Shown: positions 16,324-23,892 of the stretch, piece by piece
How the letters are laid out: the number at the start of each line of letters is the position of its first letter
Position numbering within the stretch: the stretch's first letter is position 1
Source: Spirochaetia bacterium
GTDB taxonomy: Bacteria; Spirochaetota; Spirochaetia; Treponematales; Treponemataceae
Assembly: GCA_900769325.1 (NCBI GenBank)
Contig: CAAGGF010000064.1
Span: forward strand, 1 to 64,000
DNA: 64,000 nt
Direction of reading: 5' to 3'
Program-made: the position numbers and the translations under genes
Notes under the pieces: generated by a model
What the model saw: the letters and a program-made list of their open reading frames with translations, nothing else
What the model was told of the DNA's origin: nothing
The model's database searches: none

Positions 16324-17865
16324 ATGAGTACAGAAAAAAAGTCATCGCACAATTTTTTCAAAGATTTGTTTTCAAATCTGTTCGGTTCAAAAGACGAAGA
16401 ATCTGAAAAACGCAGAAAAATCAAGTCAATCTCTAAAAAATTCAACAAATCCAAATACAACAAATACTATAAATTCAGTTCAAACGAAATATCACCTTCA
16501 TTTCCAAAACTTTTTTACGACATTTACAAAATAATTCTTCCATCGCAAAGAATGTTCGAATCTTACAAAAATCCAGCAATTTTCAAAAAAATCGTAATAA
16601 ACCACTTCATCCCGGACGATTTAAAACAAATTGAAGCCTCGCTGACCGAAGAAAATTTAAAATCCCTTGCAAAAGAAATTCCTATCGACCGTCTTAAAAC
16701 AACTGCAGAAGAACGGCTTACTGCATTCAACGATTTTTTCACTGCCGAAATCGTAACAAAAATAGAAACTTCCTATAAACAGTTAATGGCTTTTAAAGAT
16801 TTCTGCGAATTCGACTACTTTTTCATGTTAAAAAAATTCAACAAGTCGCTTTCAGAATCAAACATAAATCAAATTTCATCTTTTGAAAAAATCAGTGCAG
16901 AATATATCGCAGACGACATCAAAGATTTTGCAGACATAATTTACTCAATGCCGGATTTTCAAGACTGGTCAGAACTTTTTGACATTTTAAAATACATGAA
17001 AGGTTCGTCTTCAATTTCTCCATCTACATGGAAAAAAATCATCGCAAAAATCACTTCCCTTCGACTTTCAAACGCACTTCAGATGATGATTCAAATGATT
17101 ACAAACGACCCGAATTATATAATCGTAAAAAAAGAACCTGTTCAGCCTATAACAGAACGCTATCTTGAATCAATGAGATCAGAAACTACATCTGTAATTT
17201 CAAAATTGGTTACACAGGACAAATCAAACAAAACGGCCGCTTCCCTTTCAGAATTATTCGGGAACAACTCTGTTGAACTTTTAAAATACTACACAGAAGA
17301 AACTTCACAGGAACTAAAATCAAAGCAGCTTTCTCCGTTTACTTACTGCAACGCCTTAAATTATTTAAAAGCGTTCATGATTTACATCGCCAAAACAGAA
17401 CTCCGGGATTTTTACGACATCATCATTGTACGAGGAAAATGGGAATCTCCGGTTTTGTGCACGCCGGTTTCAAATGCCTATCACAGCCTTACTTTCGTAA
17501 GCGATAAAATCACGATGTTCGATGAAGAACTTGCAGAAACAAAACCTACAGGAATGAAAATCAAAAACCTTCTTCCAAAAGCCGCAAGAGATAATTCTTC
17601 ACGAAACATAATCAACAGAGTCGTTTCAGATACAAACAACATGGCATTCGAAATTATAAATACAACTATGCGGAACATAATAATAATCGGAAAAATAATC
17701 AAAAGCCTTGTAGACGATTTATCAAAACCAAAACCAGAAATGCTTACAAACTGGCACGAAGTCGAACATTTTTGCGAAGAACCAATGCGTCCATATCTCA
17801 TAAAACTGTACAAAAAAATTTATCAATTCAATGTGTTAATTCAGTCAAACATCGCAAAAGAATAA
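16324..17865 (+). CDS. spirochaete hypothetical protein, helical
   Basis: I do not assign a function. The 513-residue protein is Lys/Ser/Asn/Ile-rich, predicted mostly alpha-helical, without signal peptide or membrane segment; residues 1-50 are basic and low-complexity (KKSSHNFFKDLFSNLFGSK), the rest lacks known catalytic motifs. The style and length recall a spirochaete-restricted uncharacterised family (I think of DUF5312, from memory and not verified). It is transcribed divergently from htrA and stands alone; the neighbour at 17884 is convergent. Confidence 0.75.
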   Translation: MSTEKKSSHNFFKDLFSNLFGSKDEESEKRRKIKSISKKFNKSKYNKYYKFSSNEISPSFPKLFYDIYKIILPSQRMFESYKNPAIFKKIVINHFIPDDLKQIEASLTEENLKSLAKEIPIDRLKTTAEERLTAFNDFFTAEIVTKIETSYKQLMAFKDFCEFDYFFMLKKFNKSLSESNINQISSFEKISAEYIADDIKDFADIIYSMPDFQDWSELFDILKYMKGSSSISPSTWKKIIAKITSLRLSNALQMMIQMITNDPNYIIVKKEPVQPITERYLESMRSETTSVISKLVTQDKSNKTAASLSELFGNNSVELLKYYTEETSQELKSKQLSPFTYCNALNYLKAFMIYIAKTELRDFYDIIIVRGKWESPVLCTPVSNAYHSLTFVSDKITMFDEELAETKPTGMKIKNLLPKAARDNSSRNIINRVVSDTNNMAFEIINTTMRNIIIIGKIIKSLVDDLSKPKPEMLTNWHEVEHFCEEPMRPYLIKLYKKIYQFNVLIQSNIAKE

Positions 17866-17883
17866 AAATTCGTTTTATTGTGA

Positions 17884-18486
17884 TTAATTTTTTTTAAAAG
17901 GCAAAGGAATTTCAACTGAAAAATTGTCGGAAATGTCTTCTGAAGGCTTTTTAAAATCGCAGACATGATTTAACTCGATAAGGCATTCTTCCTGAAATTC
18001 ATCGTTATGGTCGGGAGATTTTAAATCGATATTGGAAACTAAAACTGTATCTTCACAACTATCTTTTTTATCTTCTTGAACTGAAAAACCGCTTTCTTCA
18101 TCTTCAGGGCATTCTTCAAGTGGAATTAAATCTTCATCATCTAAAGAAGAAGGTAAAACTTCAAGTTCTTCAAGAAACGCATCCTCTGAATCATTTTCCT
18201 TAAAATTATAAGCTTTAAAAGTTCCGTAAGAAGCAAAATCAGATTTTTTTTGCGGAAAAACTTTTTTTTCGGATTCGTTTAAAACAAAAATAAGAAAAAC
18301 AAGCAGAAAAACTGAAACAAATATTTGAAAAATATAAAAAAATTTCACGGATAAAGGCAAACTGAAAAAATTAAAATTCAGAGAATTTTCACGAACAAAT
18401 AATTTTATGAAAAGAAAAAGAGAGAAAATCAAAAATGTTACAGAAAAAGTTTTTAAAATCTTTTTACAGCTTTTAAATTTCGTCAT
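17884..18486 (-). CDS. small membrane protein with acidic cytoplasmic tail
   Basis: Unknown function. In the 200 residues I see two hydrophobic helices (about residues 11-29 and 45-67) followed by a strongly acidic Glu/Asp/Ser-rich tail with short repeats of the LIPLEE or LSSLDD type and no cysteine motif or catalytic signature. The start ATG 18486 has no clear ribosome binding site. It lies between two genes of the other strand and shows ordinary local base composition. It could be a scaffold or a degenerate envelope protein; I cannot tell. Confidence 0.6.
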   Translation of the reverse strand: MTKFKSCKKILKTFSVTFLIFSLFLFIKLFVRENSLNFNFFSLPLSVKFFYIFQIFVSVFLLVFLIFVLNESEKKVFPQKKSDFASYGTFKAYNFKENDSEDAFLEELEVLPSSLDDEDLIPLEECPEDEESGFSVQEDKKDSCEDTVLVSNIDLKSPDHNDEFQEECLIELNHVCDFKKPSEDISDNFSVEIPLPFKKN

Positions 18487-18611
18487 TTTTCAAAAATCAC
18501 GCAGTTTTATTAAAAAAATCTTAAAAAAATCGCCAAAACGAATTTTTCACGCCACTTGTCTTTAAAGCGTTTCTTGCCTTAAATCTCTTAATGATATAAA
18601 TTATAAACTAT

Positions 18612-19118
18612 ATGGGCAAATTTTCAAACGAAAAAAAAATTAATTCCATAAATAAAATTCTTTCAATAATTTTATCAATACTCTTTTTCATTTTTCTATT
18701 TATGGCAGTCACGGCCTTTATTTCAGTAAAAACAAAGGCAAAAAAAAATCTTCAAAATGAAAAAACACCAAAAGAAATTTCAGAATCTAACGACGACTCT
18801 CTCAAAGTTTTTGCAGGTCTTGGAAGAATCAGGTGTTCTTTAATGCCTGAAAAAGATACGGATGTAAGATGCCCGGTTATAATTTCACCGTGGTTTAATT
18901 ACGACAAAAACGACATTCAATTTTATGAAGAACTTTCTAAAAAAGCACCTCTTTTTAAATCCTTGATTTCTTCGTATTTTGCAAACGGAACAAAAGCACA
19001 TTTTCAAAAAATCGGTGAAGAGCAGGTGAAAAAAGAAATTCTTTCAATTTTAAACGAACATCTTGTGCTCGGAAAAATCGACGAACTGTTTTTTTCTGAA
19101 TATATTTTTCTTTTTTAA
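18612..19118 (+). CDS. FliL-like flagellar basal-body-associated protein
   Basis: FliL proteins sit in the inner membrane around the flagellar stator and support torque. This 168-residue protein has an N-terminal transmembrane helix (about residues 15-38), a variable linker, and a periplasmic domain ending in the FliL-type pattern of a conserved helix (KKEILSILNEHLVLGKI) followed by a final strand ELFFSEYIFLF. No other flagellar gene is adjacent, so it may be a second FliL paralogue. A TATAAA-type box lies within about 12 bases of the ATG and no ribosome binding site is visible. Confidence 0.65.
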   Translation: MGKFSNEKKINSINKILSIILSILFFIFLFMAVTAFISVKTKAKKNLQNEKTPKEISESNDDSLKVFAGLGRIRCSLMPEKDTDVRCPVIISPWFNYDKNDIQFYEELSKKAPLFKSLISSYFANGTKAHFQKIGEEQVKKEILSILNEHLVLGKIDELFFSEYIFLF

Positions 19119-19119
19119 T

Positions 19120-19147
19120 GAAACTTTTTATAAAAAAAACAGTCTAA
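19120..19147 (+). promoter_or_regulatory. candidate ECF-sigma autoregulated promoter
   Basis: GAAACT at 19120-19125 and GTCTAA at 19142-19147 with a 16-base spacer resemble the GAAC/CGTC boxes of group-IV (ECF) promoters and stand upstream of the operon encoding an ECF sigma factor. A TAAAAT at 19145-19150 could also serve sigma-70. The leader has GGAGC/GCTCC arms at 19157-19161 and 19205-19209. Confidence 0.4.
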
Positions 19148-19236
19148 AATATAAACGGAGCTCTCTAAAAAGGCACAGCACAAATGCTAAACCAAATTTT
19201 TAAGGCTCCATTAAAAAACTAACTGAAGGATTAATA

Positions 19237-19626
19237 ATGGACAACGAACTTTCTCAAATCTCACAAGAAATTGTTACATCAGAATCGGCTCAGGTAATTT
19301 TTTCTATCGTTCCTATCGTCGGAATTGTAATCGGCGGAATTACAATTTTCTTCTATCTTCTCTGGCGGCATCACGAAATAAAACTCCAGATTAAAACCGG
19401 AACTTTCGTCCCTGCAAAATTCAACCTCAAAATTTTTTCACTGCTTGCAGGTCTCCTTCTTACGGCAATCGGCATTATGCTGACTGTAGTTTTTGCAATC
19501 GCGGACGGTTTTAATTATTCAATTCTTGCCGGGCTCCTTCCTCTTGCCATGGGATTAAGTTTACTTTTATTCTATAAAATATATCCGGAATTCCACAAAG
19601 GAAATGACAACAATTCAAGCAACTGA
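19237..19626 (+). CDS. small three-helix membrane protein, first gene of the sigma operon
   Basis: The 129 residues carry three hydrophobic segments (about 19-42, 66-89 and 94-113) and a short polar WRHHEIKLQIKTG loop, resembling DUF6249-type membrane proteins that often accompany sigma factor genes (from memory). GAAGGA lies seven bases before the ATG. Its 3' end overlaps the sigma factor gene by 23 bases, so the two are translated together. It may be an additional regulator of the sigma factor, which is inference from position. Confidence 0.75.
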   Translation: MDNELSQISQEIVTSESAQVIFSIVPIVGIVIGGITIFFYLLWRHHEIKLQIKTGTFVPAKFNLKIFSLLAGLLLTAIGIMLTVVFAIADGFNYSILAGLLPLAMGLSLLLFYKIYPEFHKGNDNNSSN

Positions 19627-20173
19627 ATCTAACTCAATTCAGGTAAAATTAAGGGATTTTGCACTCATAAAAAAGATTCTCAAAGGCGACAAAGATTCTT
19701 TTGCAAAACTTATGACGCATTACAAAAACAGAATTTTTGTTTTCGGGAAAAGTTTTTTCCACAATGATGAAGATGCAAACGATTTCGTTCAGGATGTCTT
19801 TTTGAAAGTTTTTTTGAATTTAAAATCTTTCAAATGGAAAGCATCTTTTTCAACATGGCTTATGAGAATCGCTTATACAACAGCAATAAATTCAGTTACA
19901 CGCAAAAAAGAGTATCTTTCACTTGCAGAAGATTTTGACATACCGGCCGTAGACTTAAGTCCGGAAGAAGCAGAACTTCAGAAACTTACAAAAGAAGCGG
20001 TAAATGAAGCAGTAAAATCGCTCCCGGAAAAATACGCAATCGTAATCGACATGTATTTCTTTTACGACATTCCGTATCTTCAAATCAGCGAAATTACAAA
20101 ACTTCCTGTAAATACAATAAAATCGCATATTTTCAGGGCAAAAAAAATCCTAAAAGAAAAACTTGAAATGTAA
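19604..20173 (+). CDS. ECF (group IV) RNA polymerase sigma factor
   Basis: The 189 residues show the two-domain ECF layout: sigma2 with the DANDFVQDVFLKVFLNLKSFKW segment broken up as DANDFVQDVF and FKWKASFSTWL, and sigma4 with SLPEKYAIVIDMYFFYD and the HTH ISEITKLPVNTIKSHIFRAKK. There is no sigma3, as expected for ECF factors. It lies between a small membrane protein gene (23-base overlap) and a zinc-finger membrane protein that is the likely anti-sigma factor. An ECF-like promoter precedes the operon, suggesting autoregulation. The signal sensed is unknown. Confidence 0.92.
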   Translation: MTTIQATESNSIQVKLRDFALIKKILKGDKDSFAKLMTHYKNRIFVFGKSFFHNDEDANDFVQDVFLKVFLNLKSFKWKASFSTWLMRIAYTTAINSVTRKKEYLSLAEDFDIPAVDLSPEEAELQKLTKEAVNEAVKSLPEKYAIVIDMYFFYDIPYLQISEITKLPVNTIKSHIFRAKKILKEKLEM

Positions 20174-20205
20174 CCAGGTTCTTTCTTTATTTTTTGGAGA
20201 TTAAA

Positions 20206-20676
20206 ATGGAAAACAAAAAATGCTCACAAATAATGGAAAAATATCTTGAACTCGACAAAAACACACGTCTTCCGCTTTCAGTTACAGCTCATCTTTTATT
20301 CTGCAAGGAATGCCGTACAAAAATTCTTCTTCTTTCAAGGGCACAAAAAATTACAGCCCAGCCGATTCAAATTTCTTCTCCACTAACAGATAAAAGCATA
20401 ATGAATGTTCTTGAAATGCTTCCACAAGACAAAATCCAGAAAATCCGCAAAAATCCAGTAAATTTAACTTTATGGATAATCGCCGGAATTTTAATGATTG
20501 CACTTTTTATTTTCCCAGTTTTCTTCACAAACAAATTTTACGGAGAAAATATTTCTGTAAGTTATGCCTTGATGATTTCAATCTGCGTAATAATTTACTG
20601 TTCAACTTTTGTCTGCTGCAATATGGACTTTTTCGTAAAAAAACTGAATGTAAAACTTGTAAAACCGCTTGATTAA
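20206..20676 (+). CDS. putative zinc-binding anti-sigma factor
   Basis: 156 residues. The N-terminal 50 residues carry HLLFCKECR, i.e. the His-x3-Cys-x2-Cys core of ZAS-type anti-sigma domains, with a further Cys near residue 6; two hydrophobic helices follow at about 91-110 and 119-140. Together with its place directly after the ECF sigma gene this supports membrane sequestration of that sigma factor. ATG 20206 is chosen because GGAGA ends five bases upstream; the TTG at 20194 overlaps that site. Last gene of the operon. Confidence 0.75.
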   Translation: MENKKCSQIMEKYLELDKNTRLPLSVTAHLLFCKECRTKILLLSRAQKITAQPIQISSPLTDKSIMNVLEMLPQDKIQKIRKNPVNLTLWIIAGILMIALFIFPVFFTNKFYGENISVSYALMISICVIIYCSTFVCCNMDFFVKKLNVKLVKPLD

Positions 20677-20694
20677 ACTTTTCAACAGCAAAAT

Positions 20695-20729
20695 AAAAAG
20701 GGACCCTTAAAAACTAAAATTCCCTTTTT
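20695..20729. terminator. bidirectional terminator, sigma operon / M23 gene
   Basis: AAAAAGGGA (20695-20703) pairs perfectly with TCCCTTTTT (20721-20729) around a 17-base loop; A and T runs on both sides serve both convergent genes. It ends just before the M23 stop codon. Confidence 0.7.
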
Positions 20730-20731
20730 TA

Positions 20732-21823
20732 TTAACGCCACAACAACTGCGGGTCTACAGTTTTTCCAAATTTGAATACAGTAAAATGAAGATGCGGACC
20801 TGTACTCATTCCTGTGCTTCCGACTTTACCGATTCTTGTGTCAGTTAAAACTTTTGCACCTTTTGTAACTAAAGTAGCACTTAAATGTCCGTAAAGCGTT
20901 TTATAACCTGAATGATGAGTGATGATTATGTAATTTCCATAAACGCTGTTATAACCGACAGTTGTAACTGTTCCAGCTAACGCAGCATAAACATTTGTTC
21001 CCTGCTGACAAGCCATATCAACACCGCTGTGATAAGATCTTTTTCCGGTAAACGGAGAAGCACGCCAGCCAAATCTTGAAGAAAGATAATACCTTGCTTT
21101 TATAGGCTTATGGAACAAATCGCCGTTAATTTCCTGTCTTGTAGTCCAGTCAAGTTCTGCATCCGGAAGGAATAAAGTTTTCCCAGGTGTAAGTTTTGCA
21201 TCTAATGATAGAGAATTGACGCGAGCACATTTTTCTGCACTGATTTCATATTTATCTGAAATAGACTGAATCGATTCTGATTCATTTTTTATCGTGTAAA
21301 TTATTCCAGGCATAGACGGAATTTTTAAATACTGACCAATCTGAATATTTCTTGACTGCCGGATATTGTTGACGCTTATAATCGTATCCTGCGTAACACC
21401 GAATCTGTCTGCAATAAAACCTATCATATCACCTGATTTTATGCGGTAAATTGAATAGCACAATTCCAAAGAAGAAACATCCTGACTTTCCGCTTCGTCT
21501 TCGTCAAATACCTGAGCCATAAGATCGAGGTTATCTTCGCCGGTAATAACATTTTGAGATGAAAAAGATTCTTCAAGGTCTTCTGTAAATTGAGGAACGG
21601 CAGAAGTTTCAAAACCTCCGATTCCGGCTTCTTTAATATGATTTTTTTTGTAAATTTGAAGGCCGGTAAAAGTAACACAGGCACTCAAAGAAAAAGCGAT
21701 TAAAGAATTTACGATTATGCGTTTTACTTTAAAATTAAATTTTTTGTGAAAGAAATCATATATTTTCATTAGAATATCGTCTTGTTTATAATTATTATTT
21801 TTATAATTGTCGAATCCCGTCAT
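20732..21823 (-). CDS. LysM-containing M23-family metallopeptidase
   Basis: Cell-wall endopeptidase or divisome activator of the LytM/NlpD group, 363 residues. An N-terminal cytoplasmic stretch is followed by a transmembrane helix (about 37-57), two LysM repeats (starting about YRIKSGDMIGFIADRFG and YTIKNESESIQSISDKY) and an M23 domain with SGVDMAC, GYNSVYGNY, YGHLS and the metal ligand pair GPHLHF. The canonical HxxxD is seen as HSGVD and HLH, so it is probably catalytically active. ATG 21823 has GGAG six bases upstream; the TTG at 21835 overlaps that site. Monocistronic. Confidence 0.9.
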   Translation of the reverse strand: MTGFDNYKNNNYKQDDILMKIYDFFHKKFNFKVKRIIVNSLIAFSLSACVTFTGLQIYKKNHIKEAGIGGFETSAVPQFTEDLEESFSSQNVITGEDNLDLMAQVFDEDEAESQDVSSLELCYSIYRIKSGDMIGFIADRFGVTQDTIISVNNIRQSRNIQIGQYLKIPSMPGIIYTIKNESESIQSISDKYEISAEKCARVNSLSLDAKLTPGKTLFLPDAELDWTTRQEINGDLFHKPIKARYYLSSRFGWRASPFTGKRSYHSGVDMACQQGTNVYAALAGTVTTVGYNSVYGNYIIITHHSGYKTLYGHLSATLVTKGAKVLTDTRIGKVGSTGMSTGPHLHFTVFKFGKTVDPQLLWR

Positions 21824-21921
21824 CAAAAACTCCAATAAATCAAGGTTAAAAAAGAGTTCCGAAAATTTTTCAGCGTAATATTCAAACTGAAATAAAAAAG
21901 GGATACTCTTTAATTATACAT

Positions 21922-22518
21922 TTATTTTTTGCAAATGCCAACCAGATAAGTTTCAAAAGATTCAGAGCGGCACGCTTCAGGTTTAAAGCCTTTTGCAGTC
22001 TGAAAAATTTCCCTCATTGCTTTTAAAAATTTCTGCTGGTCACCATTCTGAAAAATTTTTACAGTAAAATTTCCGCCTTTTTTCAGCATCGTCTGTGCAT
22101 AATATAAAGCCATCTCGACAAGCTGTTCAGAGCGGGCAGTATCGACAGTTCTGTTTCCGCATGTCAAAGGAGCCGCATCGCAGACAACTGTATCAAACGG
22201 TCCTTCACTTTTAATTTTTTCCCGGACAGAACTTTCGTTTAAATCCCCCTGAATAAAAACTAAATTTTGACCGTGAACATCTTTTGCAAGCGGATTTAAA
22301 TCGCAGGAAACAACTTTTCCGTTTTCACCCAAATGACGCAAAAGAAAAACAGTCCAGCTTCCGGGCGCAGAACCCAAATCTAAAACTGTCGAATTCTTTT
22401 TTAAAAGCGAAAATTTTTCATTCATTTCTTTCAATTTATAAACACTTCTAGCCGGATAACCTTCAGAGAACGCTTTTTTCGACCAGAAATCAGGTTTTTC
22501 GTAACTATTTGATCCCAT
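21922..22518 (-). CDS. rlmE: 23S rRNA (uridine-2'-O-)-methyltransferase RlmE/FtsJ
   Basis: SAM-dependent 2'-O-methylation of 23S rRNA in the A loop (U2552 in E. coli). The 198-residue protein has the family length and shows the K-D-K-E tetrad context: RSVYKLKEMNEKF, the SAM site VLDLGSAPGSWTVFLL, VVCDAAPLT, and GGNFTVKIFQNGD. The gene stands alone. No ribosome binding site is visible; AT-rich TATAAC-like boxes lie directly before the ATG. Confidence 0.92.
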   Translation of the reverse strand: MGSNSYEKPDFWSKKAFSEGYPARSVYKLKEMNEKFSLLKKNSTVLDLGSAPGSWTVFLLRHLGENGKVVSCDLNPLAKDVHGQNLVFIQGDLNESSVREKIKSEGPFDTVVCDAAPLTCGNRTVDTARSEQLVEMALYYAQTMLKKGGNFTVKIFQNGDQQKFLKAMREIFQTAKGFKPEACRSESFETYLVGICKK

Positions 22519-22581
22519 ATTGTTATATTCGGCATAAAAAAAATCTTTTTAAAGCCTTTTTACAAGGATTTTAAATTCCTC

Positions 22582-22610
22582 TTCCAAAATAACAAAAAAA
22601 AAGATAAAAT
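22582..22610 (+). promoter_or_regulatory. candidate leaderless promoter of the 22617 gene
   Basis: TTCCAA (22582-22587), 17-base spacer, TAAAAT (22605-22610), then six bases to ATG 22617, with no Shine-Dalgarno sequence. The -35 is weak. Confidence 0.45.
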
Positions 22611-22616
22611 AAAAAT

Positions 22617-23855
22617 ATGAAAAGAGTTTTAATCGTAGACGCTTCACCAATTTTCAAAGAATTCCTAAAAGAAAAATTTTCAGAAGAAAAAATCGAAGTC
22701 TTTTTTTCAGAAGAACAACGCGATTCAATCACAAAAATGGTTTCAATTCTTCCAGACCTCGTAATTCTCAACATAAACGACAACTACAACGAACAGGAAC
22801 TTCTTTCATTCCTTCAAAAAAAGAAAAACGACCTCAACGCCTCAAGAATTCCAATGATTGCCACCGGTCCTCAAATCGATAAAACTCAGGCAATAACTTT
22901 TTCACAGTATTCAATCATAAAATATTTTGAAAAACCAATAAAATTCGACATTTTTTTCGAATTTGTCGGACGCATTTTAAAAGTCGCTTTCACGCTAGAC
23001 ATAACTCCATGCGTTTTAGACATTCACAGAAACAATAATTTAATTTTCATCGAAATCGCACACGGCTTAAACCGCGAAAAACTTGCACTTTTAAAATACC
23101 GGCTTGCAGAAATTCTCGACGGAACAGGCATTGCAGAACCAAAAATCATCGTCATGCTTTCAAACCTTGAGCTTACATTCGTAGACGGTTTAAACCTTGA
23201 ACTTTTACTTGACAACATCCTTTCTCACCCAAGGATTTCTACAAAAAACATAAAAGTCCTTTCATTCAGCAAATTTGTACAAGAATTAATTGCAGGTCAT
23301 TCGCAATACAACGGAATCGAAGTTACTACAGAAATATCTCAGGTTTTAAACTCTCTCGTAGAAAATTCTTCCACTTCAAGCATGTCAGATTTAATTTCAG
23401 ACAAAATACTTACTTTCAACGAAACTCGCGGTGAAAATTCCGTGGAATTACAATTTCATTCAGAATCTTCCATAAAACCGACTTCTCAAAGCGTTTCAGA
23501 AAACAAAAACAAAATTGCGATTATCGATGATGATTCTGTAATTTTAAAACTTATGAAAGGTGCGTTTGAAGCAAAAGGAATAATCTGCGATGTTTACAAC
23601 AGCGGTTCCGAATTCCTTGCAAAAATCGGTCTTGAAAACTACAAAGTAATCGTTCTTGACATTATGATGCCCGGCATTTCAGGTTTTGATACTTTAAGGC
23701 GCCTTCAATCGCTTCCAGAAATGCCGCCGGTAATCATTTATTCTCAGGCAGAAAAAAATATGGCCATTCAGGCTCTTTCACTCGGAGCAAAATTCTTTCT
23801 TCCAAAACCTCAGAAACCGGAAATTCTCATTCAAAAAGTAATGGAATTCCTTTAA
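22617..23855 (+). CDS. receiver-STAS-like-receiver signalling protein
   Basis: 412 residues. Residues 1-120 form a receiver-like fold (VLIVDAS, later KYFEKPIKF) in which the phosphoacceptor position reads LVILNIND, Asn instead of Asp, so it is a pseudo-receiver. Residues about 125-250 resemble a STAS/anti-sigma-antagonist domain (VMLSNLELTFVDGLNLELLLDNI). After a Ser-rich linker, residues about 300-412 are a proper receiver: AIIDDDS, phosphoacceptor VIVLDIMMPG, IYSQAE and the LPKPQKP lysine. There is no DNA-binding domain. It is followed after 37 bases by a hybrid histidine kinase that is the probable phosphodonor. Confidence 0.72.
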   Translation: MKRVLIVDASPIFKEFLKEKFSEEKIEVFFSEEQRDSITKMVSILPDLVILNINDNYNEQELLSFLQKKKNDLNASRIPMIATGPQIDKTQAITFSQYSIIKYFEKPIKFDIFFEFVGRILKVAFTLDITPCVLDIHRNNNLIFIEIAHGLNREKLALLKYRLAEILDGTGIAEPKIIVMLSNLELTFVDGLNLELLLDNILSHPRISTKNIKVLSFSKFVQELIAGHSQYNGIEVTTEISQVLNSLVENSSTSSMSDLISDKILTFNETRGENSVELQFHSESSIKPTSQSVSENKNKIAIIDDDSVILKLMKGAFEAKGIICDVYNSGSEFLAKIGLENYKVIVLDIMMPGISGFDTLRRLQSLPEMPPVIIYSQAEKNMAIQALSLGAKFFLPKPQKPEILIQKVMEFL

Positions 23856-23892
23856 AATTTCAAAATTAAAACAGTTTTTCTAAGGAATTTTT

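Noticed and set aside
19150..19236. A riboswitch in the leader of the sigma-factor operon
   Set aside because: Only a 5-bp GGAGC/GCTCC dyad is visible; I could not fit it to the c-di-GMP, preQ1 or SAM consensus, and a membrane/sigma operon gives no metabolite clue.
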